In this document: positions 17,247 through 25,716 of the stretch, piece by piece | How positions within the stretch are numbered: position 1 is the first letter of the stretch | Layout of the letters: every line of letters begins with the position of its first letter | Assembly: GCA_019117005.1 (NCBI GenBank) | Contig: DXAO01000052.1 | Location: 1-64,000 of the forward strand | Origin: Candidatus Collinsella stercoripullorum | GTDB lineage: Bacteria > Actinomycetota > Coriobacteriia > Coriobacteriales > Coriobacteriaceae | Direction of reading: 5' to 3' | DNA: 64,000 nt | Notes under the pieces: generated by a model | Databases searched by the model: none | What the model was told of the DNA's origin: nothing | The model's input: only the letters and a program-made list of their open reading frames with translations | Program-made: the position numbers and the translations under genes

Positions 17247-18296
17247 ATGAGCAGACGGCACGGCCAGTCGGGTCAGATCGCGCAGGTGCGGGAGGCGGGC
17301 GGCGACGTCCCCTCGACCTCGCTGCGGTTGAGCCTCGCGTGGATGAAGAAGGGCAGGCTCTTCGAGCCCCCCGCGCTGCCCGGGCCCGTCGCCGACACCC
17401 ATGCGCACCTCATGAGCTTCTGGAAGGTCGATCCGGTCTCGGCGCTCGCGCGCGCCGCGGCGGCGGGTGTGGCGCAGCTCACGACGATCTGGGACCCCCT
17501 TGCCGACGCGCGCTGCGCCGCGACGGCGCCGGCGTTCCACGACGTGCTCGAGGCCTGGGTGGCCGAGGCGCGGGATCTGTTCGAGCGCGGCGTCGCCGAG
17601 GGCGCGATCGACGGGGGATCCGCCGAGCCGCAGCTGTTCGACCATATCCGCTACCTCGCGGGCGTGCATCCGTACGGGGCGCCCCGCTACGACGACGCCG
17701 TGCACGCGCGCGTCGCCGAGGCGCTCGACGACCCGCTGTGCGCGGGCGTCGGCGAGATCGGGCTCGACTACCATTTCGACGCCGACGACGACATCGAGGC
17801 CGCCCCGCACGACGTGCAGATCAGCGCGTTCGCGCGCCAGCTCGAGCTCGCCTGCGCGCGGAACCTGCCCGTCGAGCTCCACCTGCGCCATGAGGACGCG
17901 GACGAGGGGCGCGCGTCGCATGCGGACGCGTACCGGGTGCTGGAGGAGGTCGGCGTGCCCGAGGCGGGCTGCGTGCTCCACTGCTTCGGCGAGGACGCGG
18001 ACACGGCGCTGCGCTTCACCGACCTCGGCTGCCATATCGCCTTCGGCGGCGCGGCGACCTTCTCGCGCAATGAGGAGGTGCGCGAGGCCTTCGCCGCCTG
18101 CCCGCTCGACCGGATCCTGTTCGAGACGGACTGCCCCTATATGGCGCCCGAGCCCATCCGCGGGCTCGAGTGCGAGCCGGCGATGATCTGCCAGACGGCG
18201 GCCGTCCTCGCGGCGGACCGCGCCGAGCGCACCGGGGAGCGCGTAGAGGACATCCTCACCGCCGCCTGGGTGAACGCGCAGGGGCTGCTGGGCTGA
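17247..18296 (+). CDS. TatD-family metal-dependent hydrolase
   Basis: 349 residues from ATG 17247 behind GAGGAG. TIM-barrel amidohydrolase-fold nuclease. Motifs: ADTHAHL (first metal His pair, about residues 49-55), [22 protein letters not shown] (metal-bridging Glu), [13 protein letters not shown] (conserved His), [11 protein letters not shown] (His), and [15 protein letters not shown] (catalytic Asp). The N-terminus is about 45 residues longer than usual and the helical insert after WDPLADARC is enlarged. TatD enzymes act as 3'-5' DNases and deoxyribonucleotide hydrolases in repair and quality control. Confidence 0.9.
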   Translation: MSRRHGQSGQIAQVREAGGDVPSTSLRLSLAWMKKGRLFEPPALPGPVADTHAHLMSFWKVDPVSALARAAAAGVAQLTTIWDPLADARCAATAPAFHDVLEAWVAEARDLFERGVAEGAIDGGSAEPQLFDHIRYLAGVHPYGAPRYDDAVHARVAEALDDPLCAGVGEIGLDYHFDADDDIEAAPHDVQISAFARQLELACARNLPVELHLRHEDADEGRASHADAYRVLEEVGVPEAGCVLHCFGEDADTALRFTDLGCHIAFGGAATFSRNEEVREAFAACPLDRILFETDCPYMAPEPIRGLECEPAMICQTAAVLAADRAERTGERVEDILTAAWVNAQGLLG

Positions 18297-18535
18297 GGCC
18301 CGCGGCGTCCGGGCACCCGGCGGGCGCGTAGCGGAAGTTCACCATGGCCATCTGGGCGGGCGAGACGATCGTGATATCGGGGTTCCGGCGGCATTCGTCC
18401 TCGGCCCACCGGGCGAGCGTGAAGCCGTGCTCCACGGCGGACGCCAGGCCGTCGGAGCCCATCCGCCTGCAGAAGCAGCTGTTCGTGCACAAGGGCAAGC
18501 CGATGGCGGGTCCGCTGCGCGCCTTCGTCGAGCTT
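18293..18535 (-). pseudogene. Remnant of a PLP-dependent group II decarboxylase C-terminus
   Basis: On the minus strand the frame reads [20 protein letters not shown], then [20 protein letters not shown] and AMVNFRYAP. This resembles the C-terminal domain of aromatic-amino-acid/glutamate-type decarboxylases (G.dG...lvd...la......p..e.v.p..l..v.FRY.P). No start codon, PLP-lysine region or full-length frame is present, and the frame runs into tatD. It is judged a decayed 3' fragment, convergent with tatD. A plus-strand frame over the same DNA (18344-18553) shows no recognisable protein. Confidence 0.45.
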
Positions 18536-18688
18536 GCCGGGGAGATGCTCTAGCCGCTGCGCGCCCGGGGCGGGGCCGCATCGGCGCGGGCCGCCGAGGA
18601 GGGCACCGGAAGAACCCTTCGGGCCGGCCCGCTGTGGCACAATAGGGTGTTACATGGATCGGACCGGCAGCGGACGCGAGGGTGCACG

Positions 18689-19081
18689 ATGGGCAAGAAG
18701 CGCAAGGGCAGGCAGAAGAAGCAGAAGGTCACCAAGGCGGACCTGCTGGAGGCGGACCGCCGCGCCGCGGAGCAGGGGACGGGGGAGACCGACCGCGTGA
18801 AGCGCATCCGGGAGTACCGCTCCGAGCCCGCGAAGCGCCGCAGCGTGGACAACGACATCCTCTTCGAGCTGCCGTCCGGCAAGGCGATGACCGCCGTGCT
18901 GGCGGTCGGCCTCGTGCTGTACGTGGTCTCATGCGTGCTCTCTATGCTGGGCGCGGCGGATATCCAGAGCGTGCCGCGCTACGCCTCCTACGCGCTGTTC
19001 GTCGTGAGCTTCGTCCTGTTCGTGTTCGCCCGGACGAAGGCCAAGCGCCTCACGGCGGAGCGGCGCGCGTCCGAGGAGTAG
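18689..19081 (+). CDS. Small two-helix membrane protein with basic N-terminus
   Basis: 130 residues; ATG 18689 chosen as the first plausible start (MGKKRKGRQKKQKVTKADLL). The first 60 residues are very rich in Lys/Arg and charged, hence cytoplasmic. Two hydrophobic segments follow: AMTAVLAVGLVLYVVSCVLS and YASYALFVVSFVLFVFA, then a short basic tail. No domain name was recognised. Such basic-plus-two-helix proteins are common small membrane proteins in Coriobacteriia; the function is unknown. It seems to be a single-gene unit. Confidence 0.65.
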   Translation: MGKKRKGRQKKQKVTKADLLEADRRAAEQGTGETDRVKRIREYRSEPAKRRSVDNDILFELPSGKAMTAVLAVGLVLYVVSCVLSMLGAADIQSVPRYASYALFVVSFVLFVFARTKAKRLTAERRASEE

Positions 19082-19343
19082 CGCGCAGCTGGGGCCCCGC
19101 GCGGCCGCCTTCTATGGGATGGTTCACACATCGTCCATGGACCGGTATGCCGAAATGCTTACATGAGCGCGCGGATGCGCCTCGATTCTTGACGAAACCC
19201 GCTGCGGCGGACGTCGATTCCTTACCGTGTGACGACCCGGTAAGGAATCGCGCCCCACATCCGTAAAGGCGGGTCAGCATCGTGCATTGAAACGCCGCCG
19301 ATGGGGCCCGCGCCCTTGCGACCGCATACTATCGTCTCCGGTG
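19082..19343. other. Intergenic DNA with a long perfect hairpin
   Basis: CGATTCCTTACCG (19215-19227) and CGGTAAGGAATCG (19238-19250) form a perfect 13-bp stem with a 10-nt loop. No T-run follows, so it is not a standard intrinsic terminator; it may be a regulator site or structured RNA. The rest shows no gene. Confidence 0.6.
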
Positions 19344-19390
19344 CACGGCCGCCGTCCTGCGGCCGTGAGCAGGGGGAATGCCATCCCCCT
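19344..19390 (+). promoter_or_regulatory. Tandem hairpins in the phnD leader
   Basis: CACGGCCGC (19344-19352) pairs with GCGGCCGTG (19359-19367), then AGGGGGA (19371-19377) pairs with TCCCCCT (19384-19390). Two adjacent perfect stems sit 48 bp before the phnD start in the same orientation. They could be an RNA leader or attenuator controlling the phosphonate operon. No known riboswitch class was recognised. Confidence 0.4.
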
Positions 19391-19437
19391 CCCTTGACAG
19401 TGCGCCGGCATCGCCCGGCATCCGGAAAAAGACGAAC

Positions 19438-20544
19438 GTGTCCAAGATCATCGATTCCCAGCTGTCCCGCCGCTCGTTCCTCGGCCTGTTCGGCATCGGC
19501 GCCGTGACCGCCGGCCTGGGCCTCGCCGGCTGCGGCGGCGATGCCGACAAGGGCGGCGCCGCGACCGGCGGCGACTCCGGTTCCGCCTCCAGCGACAGCC
19601 TCGAGAAGATCACGATGGTGTGGCTTCCCAACGAGTCCGCCGCCGAGTTCGACGCGGGCCGCGAGGAGTTCGGCCGCGTGCTGTCCGAGTACGCCGGCAT
19701 CGAGGTCGAGCTCATGACCACCACCGACTACAACGTCGCCATCGAGGCCATCGCCTCCGGCAAGGCCCAGATGGCCAACCTCGGCGCCGAGGGCTACATC
19801 CAGGCCCAGGAGAAGAACGGGAACGTCCACGCCCTGTTCACCACCTCCGACACCGAGGGCACGCTCGACGGCGCCAAGTACTACAGCCGCATCGCCGTGC
19901 CCGCCGACCAGATGTCCGAGTACGAGGATGCCGAGAGCTCTACCGGCTACTCGATCAAGAACATTAAGGGCAAGCGCATGAGCTTCGTCTCCCAGACCTC
20001 GACCTCCGGCTTCAAGGTTCCCTGCAACGCCATCATGACCGAGTTCCCCGATGAGGTGGCCTCCACCGACGAGCTGGCTCAGCCCGGGTTCTTCTCCCAG
20101 GTCCTGTTCGGCAACTCCCACCCCGGCTCCTGCGTGAACCTGCTGCAGGGCGATGCCGACGTAGCTGCCTTCGACGACATCGACGTCGACATGTACCTGC
20201 AGGTTCCCGAGGGCGAGCGCGACGCCGTGAACCAGCCCGGCTCCGTGTACGGCGTGGCCGACGGCGCCGCCCAGCCCTTCGACCGCGTCCAGGGCAAGGA
20301 GTTCGGCATCATCCAGTCCACCCCGGTCCTGAACGGCCCGATCGTCTACAACGCCGACGTGCTGCCCGAGGACATCAAGGACAAGATCCTCGAGGGCACG
20401 ACCTCCACCGAGGTCGCCGACAACGAGCAGCTCTTCGCGCCCGAGGACGCCGAGGGCACGGGCGCCATCTGGAGCCGCGGCGACACCGCCGGCTTCATCG
20501 CCGTCGACGACGAGTGGTACGACCCCATCCGCGAGCTGGCGTAA
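19438..20544 (+). CDS. phnD: Phosphonate ABC transporter substrate-binding lipoprotein PhnD
   Basis: 368 residues if GTG 19438 is used; an in-frame ATG at 19378 would add 20 unlikely residues. The N-terminus reads SRRSFLGLFGIGAVTAGLGL followed by AGCGG, a twin-arginine lipoprotein signal with the lipidated Cys. The mature part has the PhnD pattern: ITMVWLPNESAAEFDAGREE, ATDYNVAIEA-like TTTDYNVAIEAIASGKAQMA, GKRMSFVSQTSTSGFKVP and PVLNGPIVYNADVLPEDIKD. It captures phosphonates outside the cell for the PhnC/PhnE importer. First gene of the C-P lyase operon. Confidence 0.92.
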   Translation: MSKIIDSQLSRRSFLGLFGIGAVTAGLGLAGCGGDADKGGAATGGDSGSASSDSLEKITMVWLPNESAAEFDAGREEFGRVLSEYAGIEVELMTTTDYNVAIEAIASGKAQMANLGAEGYIQAQEKNGNVHALFTTSDTEGTLDGAKYYSRIAVPADQMSEYEDAESSTGYSIKNIKGKRMSFVSQTSTSGFKVPCNAIMTEFPDEVASTDELAQPGFFSQVLFGNSHPGSCVNLLQGDADVAAFDDIDVDMYLQVPEGERDAVNQPGSVYGVADGAAQPFDRVQGKEFGIIQSTPVLNGPIVYNADVLPEDIKDKILEGTTSTEVADNEQLFAPEDAEGTGAIWSRGDTAGFIAVDDEWYDPIRELA

Positions 20545-20555
20545 TTGGGTTGGTT

Positions 20556-20586
20556 GGGGACGGGTTCGTTTCAACCCGTCTTCCCC
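20556..20586 (+). terminator. Hairpin between phnD and phnC (attenuator-like)
   Basis: GGGGACGGGTT (20556-20566) pairs with AACCCGTCTTCCCC (20573-20586). It lies 12 bp after the phnD stop and may hold back or process transcripts, so the binding protein is made in excess of the permease. Such hairpins are usual after binding-protein genes. Confidence 0.5.
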
Positions 20587-20606
20587 GGAAGTGCATGCAA
20601 TAGGTG

Positions 20607-20686
20607 CGTCCCCGATACGCGCTCGTCCCCGATATGCACTCGTCCCCAATATGCACTTCGACGCGGTGCCCAGACGCGGTGCCCGC
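20607..20686. repeat. Short tandem repeats between phnD and phnC
   Basis: Three 17-bp units: CGTCCCCGATACGCGCT (20607), CGTCCCCGATATGCACT (20624), CGTCCCCAATATGCACT (20641). Two 13-bp units beginning ACGCGGTGCCC follow at 20661 and 20674. They are of the GTCCCC-type found in other gaps of this window. Confidence 0.75.
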
Positions 20687-20735
20687 GTGCTCCCATGCAG
20701 GCCTGCAGGTATCTGAGCAAAAGAGACGGAGAGGC

Positions 20736-21617
20736 ATGAGCACATCGAATCATCTGCTGATCATCGACGACCTCGGCAAGAGCTACGAGGCGCGCCGTCG
20801 CGGTGCGAGCGCCGGGACGGCGGCTGCGCTGTCCGGCGTGAACTTCACGGCCGACCCCGGTGAGTTCATCACGATCATCGGGCCCTCGGGCGCCGGCAAG
20901 TCGACGCTGCTGCGCAGCATCAACCGTCTGATCGAGCCGACCGAGGGCGCGATCACCTTCGACGGGCGCGACATCACGCATCTGAAGTCGGGCTCCCTGC
21001 GCGAGGTGCACCGCGAGATCGCCATGATCTTCCAGAACTACAACCTGGTCTACCGCCTGACGGCCATCCAGAACGTCCTCCACGGGCGCCTGGGGTACAA
21101 GAACGCGCTCGCGGGCAGCCTCGGCCTGTACACCGAGGAGGAGAAGCTGCGCGCCTTCGAGCTGCTCGACGAGGTCGGGCTGGGCGAGTTCGCCTACCGC
21201 CGCGCAGACCAGCTCTCCGGCGGTCAGAAGCAGCGCGTGGGCATCGCCCGCTCGCTCATGCAGGATCCCAAGATCATGCTGTGCGACGAGCCCATCGCGA
21301 GCCTCGACCCCAAGAGCTCCCGCATGGTCATGGAGACGCTGCAGCGCCTGACGCGCCAGCGCGGCATCACCTGCATCGTGAACCTGCACCAGGTCGACTT
21401 CGCGCTCGAGTTCTCGGACCGCATCATCGGCCTGCGCGCCGGGCGCAAGGTGTTCGAGGGTACGCCGGGCGAGGCGACGCCCGCGGTCATCCGGAGCATC
21501 TACGAGGGCCAGATGGACGAGGTCGTCGATGTGGCCGTCGCGGCGCCCGATGAGGGCGGGGCGGGTATCGGAGACGGCATGGCGGTTCCCGTGAACGCGG
21601 CGGGCGGTGCGCAGTGA
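20736..21617 (+). CDS. phnC: Phosphonate ABC transporter ATP-binding protein PhnC
   Basis: 293 residues from ATG 20736. Complete ABC ATPase: Walker A GPSGAGKST, Q-loop AMIFQNYNLVYRLTAIQNVL, signature LSGGQKQRVGIARSL, Walker B IMLCDEPIASLD, switch NLHQVDFAL. The PhnC-specific stretch HGRLGYKNALAGSLGLYTEE is present. It powers phosphonate import with the two PhnE permeases. The stop overlaps the next start (ATP-binding and permease genes translationally coupled). A 25-residue C-terminal Ala/Gly/Val-rich tail is unusual. Confidence 0.96.
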   Translation: MSTSNHLLIIDDLGKSYEARRRGASAGTAAALSGVNFTADPGEFITIIGPSGAGKSTLLRSINRLIEPTEGAITFDGRDITHLKSGSLREVHREIAMIFQNYNLVYRLTAIQNVLHGRLGYKNALAGSLGLYTEEEKLRAFELLDEVGLGEFAYRRADQLSGGQKQRVGIARSLMQDPKIMLCDEPIASLDPKSSRMVMETLQRLTRQRGITCIVNLHQVDFALEFSDRIIGLRAGRKVFEGTPGEATPAVIRSIYEGQMDEVVDVAVAAPDEGGAGIGDGMAVPVNAAGGAQ

Positions 21618-22447
21618 GCGCGAACGAGGCGAGCATGGGGACCGCCGGCTCGACGGCGCGGGACCTCTCCTGGTTCCGTCGCCGCCAGCTGAGGACGCTC
21701 GCCGGCGTCGTCGCGGTCGTCGTCGCATTCCAGCTGTGCTCGCTGATCTGCAATTTCTCGCTCGGTTACGCGATGGGCTCCATCCCCGCGGCCTTCGCGT
21801 GGATGTTCCGGAACTTCGCGCCCACGGCCGCGTCCCTCGCGAACCTGCCCATGGTCGTCGAGCAGACCGTCTCGACCGCGCTCGACTCCGTGGCGGCGAC
21901 GGTGATCGCGGCCGTCGTGGGCATCGCCCTGTCGGTGCTCGGCTCCTCGACTGTCGGCGTCGAGTGCGCGCCGGTGCGCGGTGCGATCCGCGCCATCGCG
22001 AGCATCTTCCGCAACATCCCGATGATCGCGTGGGCGCTGCTGCTCCTGCTCTCGTTCAAGCAGAACGAGTTCACGGGGTTCCTGGCGTTGTTCCTGACGA
22101 CCTTCGGCCAGCTCACGAGGTTCTTCCTCGATACGTTCGACGAGATCCCGACCGGTCCGGTCGAGGCGCTGCGCAGCTGCGGGGCGTCGTACTGGCAGGT
22201 CGTGTTCCAGGCGGGGCTGCCTCTGGCCGTGGCCGACCTCATGAGCTGGATGCTCTACATGGTGGAGACCAACATCCGCTCGGCGACGCTGATCGGCCTG
22301 CTCACGGGTACGGGCATCGGCTTCGTGTTCAACCTGTACTACACGTCGTTCCGCTACGACACGGCCGGCCTGGTCATCATCGTGACCATCGTGTTCGTGC
22401 TCGCGATCGAGGCGGTCTCGAACGCGGCGAGGAGGTCGATGATCTGA
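21614..22447 (+). CDS. phnE: Phosphonate ABC transporter permease PhnE (first copy)
   Basis: 277 residues from GTG 21614, overlapping phnC by 4 bp. Six hydrophobic segments. The EAA-type loop reads EALRSCGASYWQVVFQAGLP, contacting PhnC, and the BPD transport domain is evident (IASIFRNIPMIAWALLLLLS). A paralogous permease follows, so the import channel is probably a PhnE1-PhnE2 heterodimer. Stop and next start overlap as ATGA. Confidence 0.93.
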   Translation: MSANEASMGTAGSTARDLSWFRRRQLRTLAGVVAVVVAFQLCSLICNFSLGYAMGSIPAAFAWMFRNFAPTAASLANLPMVVEQTVSTALDSVAATVIAAVVGIALSVLGSSTVGVECAPVRGAIRAIASIFRNIPMIAWALLLLLSFKQNEFTGFLALFLTTFGQLTRFFLDTFDEIPTGPVEALRSCGASYWQVVFQAGLPLAVADLMSWMLYMVETNIRSATLIGLLTGTGIGFVFNLYYTSFRYDTAGLVIIVTIVFVLAIEAVSNAARRSMI

Positions 22448-23325
22448 TGACCACGGCAACGCTGACCAAGGGGGCCGCCGAAACGCTCGAGCGCGACGCG
22501 CGCGGCCGCATCCGCCTGACGGCCGCATCCGAGCGGAACATCTCCGTGCAGCTGACGCTGTTCGTCCTCGCGGCGCTCACGGTCGTGACGTTCGCGCGCA
22601 TGGGGTACGGCACGGTCGACCTGGTCCAGGCCGCCCGTCAGGCCCTCGCCGACTTCGGCGCCATGATGCTCCAGCCCGCGCTCGACCCGCCGCTCGGCGC
22701 GTCCCACTTCACCTGGGCGACGGTGCTCGAGAGCGCGGTCATCACCGTCGCCGTGACGGCCATCTGCACGGTGCTGTCGGCCATCGTGTCGTTCTTCCTC
22801 GCGCTCGCCGCCTCGGCGAACCTGTCCAACCCGGCGGTCTCCAACGCGGTGAAGGGCTTCGTGGCCATCATCCGCTCGATCCCCACGATCCTGTGGGTGC
22901 TCGTGTTCACCGTGGCCATCGGCCTGGGGTCGGAGGCCGCCGTGCTCGGCATCTCGTTCCACTCCGTGGCCTACCTCGTGAAGAGCTACTCGGAGAGCTT
23001 CGAGGAGATCGACGGCGGCGTGATCGAGGCGCTGCGCGCGAGCGGGGCGAGCTTCTGGCAGGTGGTCTTCCAGGCCATCACGCCGGCCACCATCACCAAG
23101 CTGCTCTCGTGGACCTTCATCCGCCTGGAGATCAACTTCACCAACGCGGTGGCCGTGGGCGCCTTCGCGGGCGCGGGCGGTATCGGCTTCCAGCTCTACC
23201 AGGCGGGCAGTCGCTACTACAACCTCCACGAGGTGGGCGTGATCGTGTACGTGTGCCTCATCGTCGCGTTCGTACTCGAGTTCGTGAGCGTGCGCCTGCG
23301 CAAGAAGTACATCCTGCAGGACTAG
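22447..23325 (+). CDS. phnE: Phosphonate ABC transporter permease PhnE (second copy)
   Basis: 292 residues from ATG 22447 (ATGA overlap). Same fold as its neighbour: FVAIIRSIPTILWVLVFTVA and the coupling loop EALRASGASFWQVVFQAITP, followed by TFIRLEINFTNAVAVGAFAG. A cytoplasmic N-terminus of about 30 residues precedes the first membrane segment. With PhnC and PhnD it makes a complete importer. A gap of about 100 bp separates it from the lyase genes. Confidence 0.93.
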   Translation: MTTATLTKGAAETLERDARGRIRLTAASERNISVQLTLFVLAALTVVTFARMGYGTVDLVQAARQALADFGAMMLQPALDPPLGASHFTWATVLESAVITVAVTAICTVLSAIVSFFLALAASANLSNPAVSNAVKGFVAIIRSIPTILWVLVFTVAIGLGSEAAVLGISFHSVAYLVKSYSESFEEIDGGVIEALRASGASFWQVVFQAITPATITKLLSWTFIRLEINFTNAVAVGAFAGAGGIGFQLYQAGSRYYNLHEVGVIVYVCLIVAFVLEFVSVRLRKKYILQD

Positions 23326-23426
23326 GCGCCGGCAGGGCGCGGGGCGCCGGGTCGCCGGCCGCCCGGGGACCCGGCGCCCCGGCCCGCGGATCATAGGTTT
23401 CGATCGGTAAGAAGGAGTTATCCATC

Positions 23427-23888
23427 GTGATGTCTAGACGGGCGAGGACCGAGGTCCTCGTGGAGAGCGCGCCCTCGCTGGCGCATGAGCTCGCGCGTGC
23501 GCTGGAGGCGGAGCTTCCCGTGCGCGTGGTCGTGCCGCCGAGGCAGGGCCTTGTGATGAACCAGGTGCGCGAGACGGCGCGCAACAGCCGCTTCTACCTA
23601 GGTGAGGCGCTGATAAGCGAATGCCGCGTGCGCATCGGCGACGTGGAGGGCCTGGGCGCCGTGCTGGGCGCCGACGGCGAGCTCGCGCGGAGCCTCGCGG
23701 TGATCGACGCCGCGTACGCATGCGAGCCCGCCCCGGCGGTCCTCGCGGACGTCGACGCCCGCATCGCGGCGGCGGGCCGCGCGCTCGACGCCGAGCGCGC
23801 CCGCGAGGCGGCGCTCATCATGGGCTCGCGCGTGAGCTTCGACGAGATGGGCGGGCAGGACATGAGCGTGCAGGCGGTGGTCAAATGA
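23427..23888 (+). CDS. phnG: C-P lyase subunit PhnG
   Basis: 153 residues from GTG 23427 (or ATG 23430) behind AAGGAGTT. Motifs match PhnG: PRQGLVMNQVRETARNSRFY followed by LGEALISECRV, and AADGE-like GADGELARSLAVIDAAY. PhnG is part of the PhnGHIJ core complex, which attaches phosphonates to ATP's ribose (with PhnI) before C-P bond cleavage. Its stop overlaps the phnH start by 4 bp. Confidence 0.93.
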   Translation: MMSRRARTEVLVESAPSLAHELARALEAELPVRVVVPPRQGLVMNQVRETARNSRFYLGEALISECRVRIGDVEGLGAVLGADGELARSLAVIDAAYACEPAPAVLADVDARIAAAGRALDAERAREAALIMGSRVSFDEMGGQDMSVQAVVK

Positions 23889-24598
23889 CGGATGAGGTGT
23901 TCGAGCGCGAGGCGTATGCCGACGACCGCGCGTTCTACCTGCAGCGGACGTTCCGCGCGCTGCTCGATGCCATGGCGCGGCCCGGCGAGGTCGCCGAGAT
24001 CGGGGACCGGGCGCAGGGCGATGCGCGCGACGCGGAGGCCTCCGGCCTGACGCCGAGCGCGCTCATGCTCGCCGACGTGCTGCTCGACGCGGCCACGAGC
24101 GCCGCCGTCGCCGGTCCCGACGGGGAGGGCGCCGCGCTCGTGCTCGCCCGCCGCACCCACGTCGCCCCCGCCCCCGCCGCCGAGGCCGCCGTCGCCTTCG
24201 TGCCGGCCTCCGTGCGCGGCGAGGCCGCCGCGGCCTTCGTGTCCGAGCTGTCCGCCGGCACGCTCGCCGACCCGCATCTGGGTGCGACCTGCATCGTCGC
24301 GGCGGACACGGTCATCGGCGTAGACCGCGACGGGCTCCGGACCGTGGCGCTGTCCGGTGCCTCCGCGGTCGGCGCCTGGCGCCTCTCCGGTCCCGGTATC
24401 CGCGGGACGGTGGACGTCGAGCTCGACCGCGTCGACGTGATGGGCGCCCGCGCCGCGCGCGGCGACGAGTTCCCGCTCGGCATCGACCTCGTCTTCGTCG
24501 ACGGGGCGGGCCATGTGCTGTGCCTGCCGCGCACCACGCGCGCCGAGCGCATCGAGACCGCGTGCGACCGCAGGGAGGGTGCCGCATGGGATATGTAG
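23885..24598 (+). CDS. phnH: C-P lyase subunit PhnH
   Basis: 237 residues from ATG 23885. The N-terminal FYLQRTFRALLDAMARPGEV matches the PhnH signature (FR.lL.AmarPG), and PSALMLADVLLDAATS plus DEFPLGIDLVFVDGAGHVLC fit the rest of the family. Its PLP-transferase-like fold is non-catalytic and holds the PhnGHIJ complex together. The middle is Ala-rich compared with the E. coli protein. It overlaps the phnI start by 13 bp. Confidence 0.92.
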   Translation: MTDEVFEREAYADDRAFYLQRTFRALLDAMARPGEVAEIGDRAQGDARDAEASGLTPSALMLADVLLDAATSAAVAGPDGEGAALVLARRTHVAPAPAAEAAVAFVPASVRGEAAAAFVSELSAGTLADPHLGATCIVAADTVIGVDRDGLRTVALSGASAVGAWRLSGPGIRGTVDVELDRVDVMGARAARGDEFPLGIDLVFVDGAGHVLCLPRTTRAERIETACDRREGAAWDM

Positions 24599-25716
24599 CC
24601 GTGACCGGGGGCGAGCAGGCCATCGCGGCCTCGCTCGACCTGAACGAGCTCCGTCGCGTCGAGGCCGGCCGCTCGGTCGCCGTCGAGGACATCCTGGCGA
24701 CCATGCCCGACCTCGTGAACCAGGTGCAGTCGGAGGGGTCGCTGTGGGCGCCTAAGATCGCCGCCGTCGCCATCAAGCAGGCGTGCGGGTCGATCGAGGA
24801 GGCGGTCTTCCTCATGCGCGCCTACCGCTCCACCCTCGAGCGCCTCTACACCTCGCGCGTCGTCGACACCGACGGGATGCGCGCCGGCCGCCGCATCTCC
24901 GCCGCGTTCAAGGACATCGAGGGCGGTCAGATCCTCGGGGCCACGCGGGACTACTCGCACCGCCTGATCGAGTTCGAGCTCGCCGACGAGACCGTCTCCG
25001 ACGCGCGCGAGCGCGCCCGCGAGATCCGCGCGCGCCTCTCCGCCCCGGCCGACGCCGACGCCGCGGCCCTGCTCGACCGCGTGCCGCGCGTGCTCACCTA
25101 CCTGCGCTCCATCGACATGGTGCGCGATTGGCCGGTCGACGACACCGAGCCCGTGGACATCACGAAGACGCCCCTGTCGTTCCCCGCGCCGCGCAGCGTG
25201 ATCCTGCAGGCGCTCTCCCGCGGCCTCACGCAGGCGGTCGTCGCCATCGGCTACGCCGCGATCCGCGGCTTCGGCCTGTCCCACCCCACGGTGGGGGAGC
25301 TGCGCCGCGGCACGGTCGCCATCGAGATCGACGCGCCCGGGGCGTCGGGGAACGCCGCCGCCGAGGATGCGTACTACCTCGGCTCCATCCCGGTCACCGA
25401 GGTCGAGAGCCTCATCGTGTCCGACGAGGAGGACGGGGAGGGCGGCCACCGCTCGGCGCTCGACGTGGGCTACGGCCTCGTGATGGGCGACGACGAGAGC
25501 AAGGCGATCGCCATGAGCGTGCTCGACCACAGCCTGCGCGCCGACGACGTGCGGTTCCCCACGCAGGACCAGGAGTTCGTCCTCTACCACATCGACGGCG
25601 TCGAGGCGACGGGCTTCATCAGCCACCTCAAGCTGCCGCATTACGTGACCTTCCAGAGCAAGCTCGACTCCGCGCTGCGCTCTGCGGCCGAGAAGGGAGG
25701 CGAGGCGGATGCGTAG
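24586..25716 (+). CDS. phnI: C-P lyase subunit PhnI (purine ribonucleoside phosphonate-forming)
   Basis: 376 residues from ATG 24586 behind GGGAGGG. MGYVAVTGGEQAIAASLDLN opens the PhnI family. SLWAPKIAAVAIKQACGSIE, FKDIEGGQILGATRDYSHRL, AIRGFGLSHPTVGELRRGTV and FVLYHIDGVEATGFISHLKL follow in expected order. PhnI exchanges the adenine of ATP for the phosphonate in the first step. Overlaps phnJ by 8 bp. Confidence 0.95.
   Translation: MGYVAVTGGEQAIAASLDLNELRRVEAGRSVAVEDILATMPDLVNQVQSEGSLWAPKIAAVAIKQACGSIEEAVFLMRAYRSTLERLYTSRVVDTDGMRAGRRISAAFKDIEGGQILGATRDYSHRLIEFELADETVSDARERAREIRARLSAPADADAAALLDRVPRVLTYLRSIDMVRDWPVDDTEPVDITKTPLSFPAPRSVILQALSRGLTQAVVAIGYAAIRGFGLSHPTVGELRRGTVAIEIDAPGASGNAAAEDAYYLGSIPVTEVESLIVSDEEDGEGGHRSALDVGYGLVMGDDESKAIAMSVLDHSLRADDVRFPTQDQEFVLYHIDGVEATGFISHLKLPHYVTFQSKLDSALRSAAEKGGEADA

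Noticed and set aside
18344-18553. Plus-strand 69-codon frame between tatD and the membrane protein gene
   Set aside because: No ribosome site or recognisable features; the opposite strand shows decarboxylase likeness instead.
22354-23394. Minus-strand frame over the second phnE
   Set aside because: His/Arg/Asp-rich antisense shadow of a permease with clear membrane helices.
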